The position numbers and the translations under genes were made by a program. Positions 15,474 through 23,448 of a stretch of DNA of 48,746 nucleotides are shown one piece after another. The notes under the pieces are model-generated. The model was not told where the DNA came from, made no database searches, and saw only the letters and a list, made by a program, of their open reading frames with translations. The DNA lies in assembly GCA_023428265.1 (NCBI GenBank), contig JAEYYW010000016.1:1-48746 (forward strand), read 5' to 3'. This DNA is from Bacillota bacterium. GTDB lineage: Bacteria > Bacillota > Clostridia > Christensenellales > UMGS416. Position 1 is the first letter of the stretch, and each line of letters opens with the position of its first letter.

Positions 15474-17003
15474 ATGATTCAAAGCGCGCCCATCAAGAAG
15501 AAAGAACCCATTGCGTTAACCGTCATCGGCATCGTGCTGCTGGTCGGCGCGCTGATTGCGGCGCTGGTGCTGGTGGTGCTGCCAGCCATTGTCAACCTGA
15601 TCATGAGCTTACAGAATTACAGCGTGGGTAAGGGGTTGCTGAACAGCCAATGGATGGGGCTGCACAATTACCAGATCATGTTGACAAATCCTGCTGCTAC
15701 ACAGGGAATCATCTCATCTCTGAGACATGGGCTGTTCAGCGGACTAATTCTCTTTGCCTCGTCGTTGGTCACCGGCTACCTGCTTCTGGCCGTGGGCAAG
15801 ATTCGTTGGCTCAGGATCGGTCTTTCCACGCTGCTGCTGATCCCACTATTCATCCCGGCGGATATTTTCGCACAGGTCTTCATCCGGCTGCGGTTATTTC
15901 TTAGCCCAGCAGACACAGGAATGTCACTACTGATTGCAGCGTTTTGCGCAGTCCGCTATGTGGGATTGCCGGCCATTCTGGTTTCTGCAGCCATCGGCCG
16001 GGGCAAGCGATCCTGGAGCGTGCCACTGCTGGCCGGAGGTGCCTCTTCCCTGCTGGTGTTTGCGCTGCTGGGGTTGTTTGATTATCCGTTTATCAGAATG
16101 ATGCCGCCCATGCTCAATGAAATACTAGCGCTAGACCAATACAACATCTTTTCAATCTTCTCAAAAGGTCAGTTTGGCCAAGGTGCTGCTGCCTCCGTGC
16201 TGCTGGCAGTCCTTCGCGGGCTGTTGATCCTCATCACAGCATTTCCCATTGGTCTGATGGCAAAGCGGCTTTTCCCGAAAGATAGCCAATCCGATGGAGG
16301 AGCTCTCAAGGATCGTCTGCTAGCGCTGATTCTCCCCAGCGGCGTGGTGCTGCTGGCCGCCGTGGTGTTGGCTGCACTGGCCATTCCAGCCATCCAGGGG
16401 GGCGAGCTGGCCCTGTATGGCAGCCTGCCCATTCACATCATCATTGCGTTTGTGGCAGCAGGCATCAACACTGTGATTTGCTATAGCCTGGCCCGACCGG
16501 TTGCAACAAGCGGAAAAGCCGGTAAAGCCATGATGCTGTGCATACTTGTTTTGCTGACAATCCTCACAGCCGGAGAAGGCCCGCTATCGGTCGGGAAATT
16601 GGAAATGATACGTGGTTTAGGCGCATTCAACACTTGGTTTGCCCTGCTGCTTTCCGGTATCGGCGCGGTGTGGGGCGTGTGGCCCCTGATCGTGGCGGCT
16701 CGCGCGATGGGCGTGCGGGTTAATAACGACTGGTTCCGGCAGATGTGGAAACCGTCATTGGCGCTGTTTGCGGCGCAGGCGGCACTGCTGATGAACAACA
16801 GCATCACCTCATTGGCATATCAGGGCCGCCGTGATATGCTTCACCCATTAATATTGGCAACACAGAGAATGGAACAAGGCGGCCTGATGAACCCGGCGCT
16901 GCTCACGCTGATGACCACAGCACTGCCGGTGATCTTGCTGCTGATTGTGCGCACAGCCTTCCGCGAGGAGGAAAGCCTGGGGCTGTTCCTGCCGGGTAGG
17001 TGA
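15474..17003 (+). CDS. Multi-pass membrane protein resembling two fused ABC sugar permeases
   Basis: 509 residues from the ATG at 15474 (AAGGAG 7 nt upstream). About 12 hydrophobic helices are visible. The N-terminal part (first helix, then MSLQNYSVGKG, QWMGLHNYQIML and a following permease-like bundle) resembles LplB/MalF-type permeases. The C-terminal part (IVAARAMGV...MWKPSL, a degenerate EAA loop, then HPLILATQRM and PALLTLMTTALPVILL) resembles the partner YtcP/MalG type. The N-half EAA loop is not recognisable. No ATPase or binding protein is encoded nearby. It is the last gene of the lipoprotein/SPASM operon and may export or sense the modified products. Function is inferred from context only. 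Confidence 0.75.
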   Translation: MIQSAPIKKKEPIALTVIGIVLLVGALIAALVLVVLPAIVNLIMSLQNYSVGKGLLNSQWMGLHNYQIMLTNPAATQGIISSLRHGLFSGLILFASSLVTGYLLLAVGKIRWLRIGLSTLLLIPLFIPADIFAQVFIRLRLFLSPADTGMSLLIAAFCAVRYVGLPAILVSAAIGRGKRSWSVPLLAGGASSLLVFALLGLFDYPFIRMMPPMLNEILALDQYNIFSIFSKGQFGQGAAASVLLAVLRGLLILITAFPIGLMAKRLFPKDSQSDGGALKDRLLALILPSGVVLLAAVVLAALAIPAIQGGELALYGSLPIHIIIAFVAAGINTVICYSLARPVATSGKAGKAMMLCILVLLTILTAGEGPLSVGKLEMIRGLGAFNTWFALLLSGIGAVWGVWPLIVAARAMGVRVNNDWFRQMWKPSLALFAAQAALLMNNSITSLAYQGRRDMLHPLILATQRMEQGGLMNPALLTLMTTALPVILLLIVRTAFREEESLGLFLPGR

Positions 17004-17014
17004 TTGCACTTATG

Positions 17015-17049
17015 AAAAGCCCGGGCTGCAATGCAGCCCGGGCCTTTTG
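17015..17049 (+). terminator. Bidirectional terminator after the fused permease gene
   Basis: A perfect 11-bp GC-rich stem (17019-17029 with 17033-17043, loop AAT), followed by CTTTTG on the plus strand and preceded by AAAA (a U tract on the minus strand). It ends the 11.8-17.0 kb operon and the opposing membrane-protein gene. Confidence 0.85.
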
Positions 17050-17060
17050 TTCATTTTGCT

Positions 17061-17999
17061 TTATAGCCGCTGGAACGTGCCCGCGGGCGCTTTGGCGCTC
17101 ACGAAGAGCTGGCGGATCACCGAATAGGCTCCCAGTGCCAGGAACAACAGGCCAAGCCCCAAGTTGATGACAAACTCCGAAGTGACCTCCGGCACATTGA
17201 GTGCGGCAAAATATACCATCTGCATTGACTCCATGAAGGTGATTGATTCGCCGGTTTTGCTCGCTTCCTGCATGACCAGTATTCCATACTCCACAAACTG
17301 GGCGAACACGAGCACCACGATGCAAATCAGACAGATCATGATAATCGCCGCGATATTGATCTTGCCCTTCATCATCGTATAGCCCTTTGCAGCGCAGAAG
17401 GAGATCGCCACGCCGCCGATGGCCGCAAAGAACCCCAGCAGGCCGATCACGATCCACGCGATGGAGCCAACCAACGCACCCAGCAGCGCGCCGAAAGCAC
17501 CGGCCAGATAGTTGCCCTTCGTCTCGGCATGCTCGGCCTCACCCTGCATGATATGCCCGCTGATCTGCTGCTGGCAGCTCTGGCAGAGCATCATGGCCAT
17601 GCCATTCACCTTGGCAAATCCGTGGAGCCCTTCCGCGCCACAGCTGAAGCAAGCCGGCTTGGCACCGGCCTTTCGAAGGCAATCCACCAGCGATTGAAGC
17701 ATTGGCTCCACATCGGCCAGTTTCAAGCCGCCGAAAGGAAGCTTGCGCTCCACAGAGATGGCATTGTCATGGATGCTGAAACTGGTAGAAGGTGTGGCTT
17801 GGGCCAGCGCGGACAATGAGCTGTTCACGGCGGCCTGAACCTGATCATCTGCAAACTGCACGGCGGTGGTGATGATCATGGAGCCGCTTTTGCTGTTGGG
17901 GATGATCTGCACCCAGTATTCCTCGAAAAGCCCCCACGCCTGAGAGGAGTCCTCGTCCAGATGATACTTGGCTGCCAGTTCCTCAAGAAAAGTGCCCAT
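17061..17999 (-). CDS. Zinc-ribbon-containing multi-pass membrane protein (unknown function)
   Basis: 312 residues, with AGGAGG before the ATG at 17999. The N-terminal ~110 residues are soluble (LFEEYWVQIIPNSKSGSM, ADVEPMLQSLVDCL). A CX2C-X18-CX2C zinc ribbon follows (C117, C120, C139, C142), then four or so hydrophobic helices between about 165 and 300. The layout suggests a cytoplasmic sensor or adaptor domain attached to a membrane domain. I know no named family. It lies downstream of yigZ on the same strand (84 bp gap containing a GTTGCCG/CGGCAAC hairpin) and converges on the SPASM operon. Confidence 0.75.
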   Translation of the reverse strand: MGTFLEELAAKYHLDEDSSQAWGLFEEYWVQIIPNSKSGSMIITTAVQFADDQVQAAVNSSLSALAQATPSTSFSIHDNAISVERKLPFGGLKLADVEPMLQSLVDCLRKAGAKPACFSCGAEGLHGFAKVNGMAMMLCQSCQQQISGHIMQGEAEHAETKGNYLAGAFGALLGALVGSIAWIVIGLLGFFAAIGGVAISFCAAKGYTMMKGKINIAAIIMICLICIVVLVFAQFVEYGILVMQEASKTGESITFMESMQMVYFAALNVPEVTSEFVINLGLGLLFLALGAYSVIRQLFVSAKAPAGTFQRL

Positions 18000-18083
18000 G
18001 TGGTCCTCCTTTATCGTCGGTTGCCGTCAATCGGCAACTCTCAGCCGTAGCAGCGGGGACAATGGGGGCCGATGAGCGGCAGC

Positions 18084-18719
18084 TCACCACGCCTGGTAGC
18101 TTTCGGACACTAAAACAGGCTCGGATTTGCCGAAGGTCAGATCGGCAATGGCGGTGCGGAAGGCGGCTTCCTCTGCCGCGCGCACCAGCACGCGGGCCAG
18201 GATTCGTTCGCCATACTCCAGCCCTTGCAGCCGGTAGGGGGAGTGCTGGAACCAATGTTCCAGCCCGCCGGACTGCCCATAATCGAACGACGCGGAGAAC
18301 AGCAAGGAGCGCTCCACAACAGTTGGCCACGCCTGGGCAATGGCTTCGGCAGCGGCCCGGCCAAAGGCACGGCCCAACGGCCCCGCCCCCAGCTGGATGC
18401 CACCGTAGTAGCGCACCACGGCTGTGGCTGCTCCCACCACCGACTCCCGCTTCAGCGCCTCCAGCATCAATAGGCCGCCGGAGGGCTCGTGGGCGTCGTG
18501 GTAACGCTGGATCTGGCCGGAGAAGCCGCACACATAGGCATAGAGCACGGCGCTGCAGCCGGGGTGCCTCGCCCGCACGGAATCAATCCAATGCAGCGCG
18601 TCCTCTTCGGCGAGGGCCGGCGCGGCATAACCGATGAAGCGGCTCTTCTTCTCGACGAATTCGCTCGTGCCCTCCCGGGTCAGCGTGCGGTATTGCTCGG
18701 GCCTGGTCTCAGTCGCCAT
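18084..18719 (-). CDS. yigZ: YigZ/IMPACT-family protein
   Basis: 211 residues from the ATG at 18719. This start lies inside tyrS (11-nt overlap with its stop), so the two are translationally coupled. EFVEKKSRFIGYAAP, the HDAHEPSGG region and VVRYYGGIQLGAGPLGRAF are diagnostic for the UPF0029/IMPACT fold. The bacterial role is uncertain; it has been linked to translation regulation and nucleic-acid binding. The C-terminal ferredoxin-like domain is present. Confidence 0.9.
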   Translation of the reverse strand: MATETRPEQYRTLTREGTSEFVEKKSRFIGYAAPALAEEDALHWIDSVRARHPGCSAVLYAYVCGFSGQIQRYHDAHEPSGGLLMLEALKRESVVGAATAVVRYYGGIQLGAGPLGRAFGRAAAEAIAQAWPTVVERSLLFSASFDYGQSGGLEHWFQHSPYRLQGLEYGERILARVLVRAAEEAAFRTAIADLTFGKSEPVLVSESYQAW

Positions 18720-19950
18720 CCTCACCCTCGATGACCACGCGGTGGAATACCTTCTTCCCCTTCTTGATCACAAAGGAGTTGCCGGTGATCTGACTGATGT
18801 CAATCCGTTCGTTTGTGTCGGTCACCTTGCGGCCATCCACCGACACAGCGCCTTCCTTGATCAGCCGGATGCCCTCACCGTTGCTGGCGGTGAGCCCGCA
18901 GGCCACCATGAGCTCGACCACACGGCCATGCTGATTCAACTGGCTGCTGGTGATCGATGTGGTGGGCATGTCACGATCGTCGCCGCCGCCGCCAAACAGC
19001 GCCTCGGCGGCGGCCCTTGCCTTGGCCGCCTCCTCTTCGCCGTGGATCAGCTTCGTGACCTCATAGGCCAGCGTGCGCTTGGAATCATTGATGCGGCTGT
19101 CGGTATAGCTGCCCAGCTTGTTCACCTCGTCCATCGGCAGGAACGTCAGCAGCGCCAGCGCCCGCTTCACATCGCGGTCGTCGATGTTGCGCCAGTACTG
19201 ATAGAACTCATAGGGGCTGGTGCGGTCGGCGGAGAGCCACAGCGCGCCTTTTTCGGTCTTGCCCATCTTTTTGCCTTCACTGGTGGTGAGCAGCGAGAAC
19301 GTGCACACATAGGCGGGCTTGGCCTCCTTGCGGCGGATCAGGTCCGCCCCGGCCAGCATGTTGCTCCACTGGTCGTCGCCGCCCATCTGCAGCTTGCAGC
19401 CATATTTGTTGTGCAACACGAGGAAGTCATAGCCCTGCTTCAGCATGTAGTTGAACTCCAGGAACGTGAGGCGCTTTTCCATCCTCTGGCGGTAGCACTC
19501 GGCGGTGAGCATGCGGTTCACCGAGAAATGGGCGCCCACATCCCGCAGGAAATCCACATAGTTCAGCTTCATCAGCCAGTCCGCGTTGTTGTCCATGATG
19601 GCGCGGCCCTCGGAGAAGTCAAAGAACCGGCCAAACTGCTTTTTGATGCTCTCGGCGTTGGCGGCGATGTCGGCCGCGGTGAGCATCTTGCGCATGTCGG
19701 TCTTGCCGCTGGGGTCGCCTACCATCGCCGTGCCGCCGCCCACCAGCGCGATGGGCCGGTGGCCGGCCCGCTGCATGTGGGCCATGGCCATCACGGGGAT
19801 GTAGTGGCCGATGTGCAGGCTGTCGGCGGTGGGGTCAAAGCCCACGTAGAAGGTGACCGACTCTTCGCCTAATAACTTATAAAGCTCTTCCTCAAAGGTG
19901 ATTTGCTGCAGAAATCCGCGTTCGCGGAGGGTGTCGAGTACGTTGGGCAT
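18709..19950 (-). CDS. tyrS: Tyrosyl-tRNA synthetase
   Basis: 413 residues, a class I enzyme. The active site begins TFYVGFDPTADSLHIGHY (HIGH motif), followed by the Tyr-binding GGDDQWSNMLAG region and a KMSKS variant, KKMGKT. A C-terminal S4 RNA-binding domain (IRLIKEGAVSVDGRKV) holds tRNA-Tyr. A near-consensus promoter lies 35 bp upstream. There is no room for a T-box leader, which often controls tyrS in Firmicutes. Confidence 0.98.
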   Translation of the reverse strand: MPNVLDTLRERGFLQQITFEEELYKLLGEESVTFYVGFDPTADSLHIGHYIPVMAMAHMQRAGHRPIALVGGGTAMVGDPSGKTDMRKMLTAADIAANAESIKKQFGRFFDFSEGRAIMDNNADWLMKLNYVDFLRDVGAHFSVNRMLTAECYRQRMEKRLTFLEFNYMLKQGYDFLVLHNKYGCKLQMGGDDQWSNMLAGADLIRRKEAKPAYVCTFSLLTTSEGKKMGKTEKGALWLSADRTSPYEFYQYWRNIDDRDVKRALALLTFLPMDEVNKLGSYTDSRINDSKRTLAYEVTKLIHGEEEAAKARAAAEALFGGGGDDRDMPTTSITSSQLNQHGRVVELMVACGLTASNGEGIRLIKEGAVSVDGRKVTDTNERIDISQITGNSFVIKKGKKVFHRVVIEGEDGD

Positions 19951-19984
19951 AGGTATTTCTCCGATTCGTTGGTTGTTTTTCTAT

Positions 19985-20013
19985 ACTATAGGGAATCTGG
20001 GGGGGTTAGTCAA
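19985..20013 (-). promoter_or_regulatory. Sigma-A promoter of tyrS-yigZ
   Basis: On the minus strand, -35 TTGACT (20008-20013) and -10 TATAGT (19985-19990) are 17 bp apart. The resulting leader is only about 28 nt. Confidence 0.85.
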
Positions 20014-20422
20014 GGTTTCATTCCAGCTAGCTTTTTCTTCACTTATTCAAACCATCTCATGCAAATTATTCCCCGAGAGCGAACTATACTCTCAACTTGC
20101 CTTCCACAAGAAACTCTAATATCCCAGCCCACTCCCCCATGCAGGACCCTCACCCCTCACCCCTTCCCCCAATCCCATGGGGGAAGGGGCTGAGGGATGA
20201 GGGTTTCTTAGGGAAGAGACAAGAGAAAAGGGTGATTATACGAAGCCAGGATACGGTGAGTAATCATGGAAAACCCGCCGTGATTGGGCAAGCCTGCTAT
20301 AATCCACATCCGCTATTGAATAAATTCACAAAATTACATATTCGCAATACAAACCACCTGGAAATAAGGTATACTATCCCGGCGGAAACACCGCTTTCAA
20401 ACCGCAAAGGAGACTACCGCAT
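20014..20422. other. Intergenic region upstream of the ABC-F gene
   Basis: About 410 bp without a credible gene. It contains the family A palindrome at 20145-20205 and an AT-richer segment from 20290. A possible -10 TATACT lies at 20370-20375; no good -35 is visible at 17 bp. The ABC-F ribosome site AAAGGAG is at 20406-20412. Confidence 0.5.
20145..20205. repeat. Intergenic palindrome family A, copy 2
   Basis: The longest copy. Outer arms CCCTCACCCCTCA / TGAGGGATGAGGG and an inner perfect stem CCCCTTCCCCC / GGGGGAAGGGG enclose an AATCCCAT loop. It has the same sequence style as the copies at 7957, 22063 and 26341. Confidence 0.75.
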
Positions 20423-22054
20423 TTGATCACCGTAACCGACCTCAGCCTGCAGTTCAGCGGCAGGAAACTTTTCGATGACGTGAACGTGAAGTTCACGCCG
20501 GGCAACTGCTACGGCGTGATCGGCGCCAACGGCGCCGGCAAGACCACGTTTACCAAGATACTCTCCGGCGAGCTGGAGCCCACCACCGGCACCGTGACAA
20601 TCACGCCCGGCGAGCGCCTCGCGGTGCTGGAGCAGAACCACTTCAAGTTTGACGAATTCACCGTGATGGACACGGTGATCATGGGCCACAAGCGGCTCTA
20701 TGACATCATCCGGGAAAAGGACGAGCTCTATCTGAAGGCGGACTTCACCGAGGAAGACGGTGTGAAGGCCGGCGAGCTGGAGCAGGAGTTTGCCGAACTG
20801 AACGGCTGGGACGCCGAGACCGACGCCGAAAAGCTGCTGATGGGTCTGGGCATTGGCCGCGACCTGCATCAAAAGCTGATGGGTGAACTGAACCCCGACC
20901 AGAAGGTGAAGGTGCTGCTGGCGCAGGCGCTGTTTGGCAACCCCCACATCCTGCTGCTGGACGAGCCCACCAACCACCTGGATTTCCACGCCGTGAACTG
21001 GCTGGAAAACTTCCTGCTCGATTATCCCAACACGGTGATTGTGGTGAGCCATGACCGCCACTTTTTAAACAACGTGTGCACCCACATGCTGGACATTGAC
21101 TTCGGCAAGATCAACTTGGTGATCGGCAACTACGACTTCTGGTATCAGTCCAGCCAACTGGCCCAGCGCATGCTGGCCGACCAGAACAAGAAGAAGGAAG
21201 AGAAGATCAAGGAGCTGCAGGCCTTCATTGAGCGCTTCAGCAGCAACGCCAGCAAGGCCAAGCAGGCCACCAGCCGCAAGCGCCTGCTGGAAAAGATTAC
21301 GCTGGACGACATCCGCCCCTCCTCCCGCAAGTACCCCTACATCGCATTTGCGCCGGAGCGGGAAGCCGGAAAGGACATCCTGTTTGTGCAGGGCATTTCC
21401 AAGACCATCGGCGGGGAAAAGGTGCTGAACAACGTTTCCTTCATCGCCAACCGCGACGACCGGATTGTGTTTATGAGCCGCAACGAGCTGGCAAAGACCA
21501 CGCTGTTTCAGATTTTGATGGGCGAGCTGGAGCCCGACGAGGGCAGCTTCAAGTGGGGCATCACAACCACGCAGGCCTATCTGCCCCGAGACAACTCCGT
21601 CTACTTCGACGGTATGGACCTGAGCCTCATCGATTGGCTCAGGCAATATTCCACCGACCAGACCGAGAGCTTTATCCGGGGCTTTTTGGGCCGGATGCGC
21701 TTTTCCGGCGACGAGGCGCTGAAAAAGGCCAAGGTGCTTTCCGGCGGTGAGAAGATGCGCTGCATGTTTGCGCGGATGATGCTCTCCACCGCCAACGTGC
21801 TGCTGCTGGACGACCCCACCAACCACCTGGATCTGGAATCCATTACGGCGGTGAACGACGGTCTGAAGGCCTTCAAGGGCACAATGTTTTTCTCCTCCCA
21901 CGATCACGAGTTCATCAGCACGCTGGCCACGCGCATCCTTGAGATCACGCCCGCCGGTGTGTTTGACGCGCAGATGGAGTTTGACGATTATCTGGAAAAC
22001 GAGACTGTGCAGGCCAAGGTTGCGGCGATGTATGGCGGGCTGAATAAAAACTGA
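20423..22054 (+). CDS. ABC-F family ATPase (YbiT/YkpA-like)
   Basis: 543 residues with a TTG start (AAAGGAG upstream). It has two ABC domains and no membrane segments. Domain 1 has Walker A GANGAGKTT and Walker B ILLLDEPTNHLD. A charged, coiled-coil linker follows (KKKEEKIKELQAFIERFSS...KAKQATSRKR, residues ~250-290). In domain 2 Walker A is degenerate (MSRNELAKTTLF), while LSGGEKMR and VLLLDDPTNHLD are intact. The second P-loop change is, as I recall, shared by this clade. ABC-F proteins act on the ribosome in elongation control. No resistance determinant of the Vga/OptrA type is suggested. Confidence 0.93.
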   Translation: MITVTDLSLQFSGRKLFDDVNVKFTPGNCYGVIGANGAGKTTFTKILSGELEPTTGTVTITPGERLAVLEQNHFKFDEFTVMDTVIMGHKRLYDIIREKDELYLKADFTEEDGVKAGELEQEFAELNGWDAETDAEKLLMGLGIGRDLHQKLMGELNPDQKVKVLLAQALFGNPHILLLDEPTNHLDFHAVNWLENFLLDYPNTVIVVSHDRHFLNNVCTHMLDIDFGKINLVIGNYDFWYQSSQLAQRMLADQNKKKEEKIKELQAFIERFSSNASKAKQATSRKRLLEKITLDDIRPSSRKYPYIAFAPEREAGKDILFVQGISKTIGGEKVLNNVSFIANRDDRIVFMSRNELAKTTLFQILMGELEPDEGSFKWGITTTQAYLPRDNSVYFDGMDLSLIDWLRQYSTDQTESFIRGFLGRMRFSGDEALKKAKVLSGGEKMRCMFARMMLSTANVLLLDDPTNHLDLESITAVNDGLKAFKGTMFFSSHDHEFISTLATRILEITPAGVFDAQMEFDDYLENETVQAKVAAMYGGLNKN

Positions 22055-22062
22055 GGTAGCAA

Positions 22063-22092
22063 TGCCCCTCCCACCCGTGGGGGGAGGGGTTG
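22063..22092. repeat. Intergenic palindrome family A, copy 3
   Basis: CCCCTCCC (22065-22072) pairs with GGGAGGGG (22082-22089), 11 bp after the ABC-F stop. A GGGGAGAGGGGTT tail follows. It may double as a weak terminator for the ABC-F gene. Confidence 0.65.
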
Positions 22093-22136
22093 GGGAGAGG
22101 GGTTCTGGGCGGTGCGCTGCCCCTGCCAACCACGTA

Positions 22137-22186
22137 TAAACTCCCCCTGCTCCTTCGGAGCATCCCCCTCAATGAGGGGGACAAGT
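22137..22186 (+). repeat. Intergenic repeat family B, copy 3
   Basis: ACTCCCCCTG, a CTCC TTC GGAG hairpin, CATCCCCCTC, then GAGGGGGACAAGT. It matches the copy at 10037-10086 outside the central stem, where both arms changed together and pairing is kept. Confidence 0.75.
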
Positions 22187-22236
22187 CGTCCTCTAGCAGA
22201 ATAATTATCGCTTAATTCATCAAAGAGGTGCTCAAA

Positions 22237-22791
22237 ATGACCCTCATCGAAACCGAACGCCTCATTCTCCGCCGGTTCACGCCCGACGACTGGCAAGGCC
22301 TGCATGAATATCTGTCACTGGAGTCGGTGGTGAAGTATGAGCCCTACGGCGTGTTTACCGAAGAGGATTGCCGCAAGGAAGCAAAAAACCGCGCGGAAAT
22401 GGATTGTTTCTGGGCCGTTTGCCTGAAAGAGAATGGCAAGCTGATCGGCAATGTCTATTTCCAGCGGCAGGAACCGCAGGAATGGCTTACCTGGGAGCTG
22501 GGTTATGTGTTCAACCCCGCTTATGGCGGCAGGGGTTATGCCACCGAAGCTGCCCGCGCGATGCTGAAGCTGGGGTTTGAGCAGTTGGGAGCGCGGCGCA
22601 TCATTGCGATGTGCAACCCGCTCAACGAGCGTTCCTGGCGGCTGCTGGAGCGGCTTGGCATGCGGCGGGAAGGGCACCTGCTGCAGAACCTGTTTTTCAA
22701 GAGGGATAAAAGCGGAAACCCAATCTGGTGTGATACCTATGAGTATGGGATACTTTCTACGGAATGGATGAAACAGCAAAGGCCGGGCTGA
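22237..22791 (+). CDS. GNAT acetyltransferase, RimJ/RimL-like
   Basis: 184 residues from the ATG at 22237 (AGAGGTG upstream; the GTG at 22228 lies within that site). It starts LIETERLILRRFTPDDW. The acetyl-CoA pyrophosphate loop appears as GGRGYATEAARAM, followed by the RIIAMCNPLNERSWRLLERLGM signature. It probably N-acetylates a protein N-terminus or a small amine. The last three codons form part of the terminator stem. Confidence 0.9.
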   Translation: MTLIETERLILRRFTPDDWQGLHEYLSLESVVKYEPYGVFTEEDCRKEAKNRAEMDCFWAVCLKENGKLIGNVYFQRQEPQEWLTWELGYVFNPAYGGRGYATEAARAMLKLGFEQLGARRIIAMCNPLNERSWRLLERLGMRREGHLLQNLFFKRDKSGNPIWCDTYEYGILSTEWMKQQRPG

Positions 22792-22804
22792 TGCCCGGCC
22801 TTCT
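22779..22804 (+). terminator. Terminator of the GNAT gene
   Basis: The stem AAGGCCGGGC / GCCCGGCCTT with a four-base loop overlaps the stop codon (22789-22791) and is followed by CTTGTT. It is a strong stem with a weak U tract. Confidence 0.75.
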
Positions 22805-22848
22805 TGTTAATCTAGGTTTGTTTGGATGATAGGTGGAGCGCACCTCCA

Positions 22849-23400
22849 TTATTCCGATCCCCCGGCAGCTTTGTTTCCGTCCTCCGCCTTATGAAGCACC
22901 TCGTATTGGAGCAGAATCATCCCGCTGGGATACGCACGATGCGCAACGAGAGCCAGACTTTGCTGCACACCACATAGAGAAAACAGCTTCACCCCTTCTC
23001 CCAGAAGGACCGGGATGATCGCCGGTTCGACAGTATCAACCAGTCCCCACGCAAGAAGCTGTGAAAACAGATCGCCTCCGCCGTAGAGCCAGATGTCTCG
23101 GCCAGGTTGCGCACGCAGCTCTCTCACTCGCGCCTCAAGGCCTTCGCTCACGATCTCGACATCAGGATGATCCTCAGGCCGAAGTGACCGGGAGGCGACA
23201 ATCACTTGCTTTCCGTGAAAGGCTTCACCGGCTGCATGCGCAATCTCGTATGTGCGCCGCCCCATCAGCAACGTATCGAACTGCGCAAACAATGCCTCAA
23301 AGTCAAAGGAAGGTTCCGGTATAATCCAGTCGAACTCATCGTTCGGTCCTGCAATGTAGCCATCCAGGCTGCATGCGACCTGATATCGCACCCGCCTCAC
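22849..23400 (-). CDS. RibD C-terminal/dihydrofolate reductase-like protein
   Basis: 183 residues from a GTG at 23400. The exceptionally strong GGAGGTGATC lies 10 nt upstream. The pattern ACSLDGYIAGPNDEFDW, LLMGRRTYE and DIWLYGGGDLFSQLL is typical of the RibD_C/YyaP family, NADPH-binding reductases related to DHFR. The substrate is unknown. It is the last of five minus-strand genes (scfA onward) with short gaps, but its strong ribosome site would allow independent expression. Confidence 0.88.
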   Translation of the reverse strand: MRRVRYQVACSLDGYIAGPNDEFDWIIPEPSFDFEALFAQFDTLLMGRRTYEIAHAAGEAFHGKQVIVASRSLRPEDHPDVEIVSEGLEARVRELRAQPGRDIWLYGGGDLFSQLLAWGLVDTVEPAIIPVLLGEGVKLFSLCGVQQSLALVAHRAYPSGMILLQYEVLHKAEDGNKAAGGSE

Positions 23401-23448
23401 CCAATGATCACCTCCATCGCGTAGCGCTTATGCGCTGAAGGCGAAGGG

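Noticed and set aside
20097..20426. Plus-strand frame upstream of the ABC-F gene
   Set aside because: It translates the family A palindrome into Pro/His-rich sequence, runs through the ABC-F ribosome site, and has no start signal.
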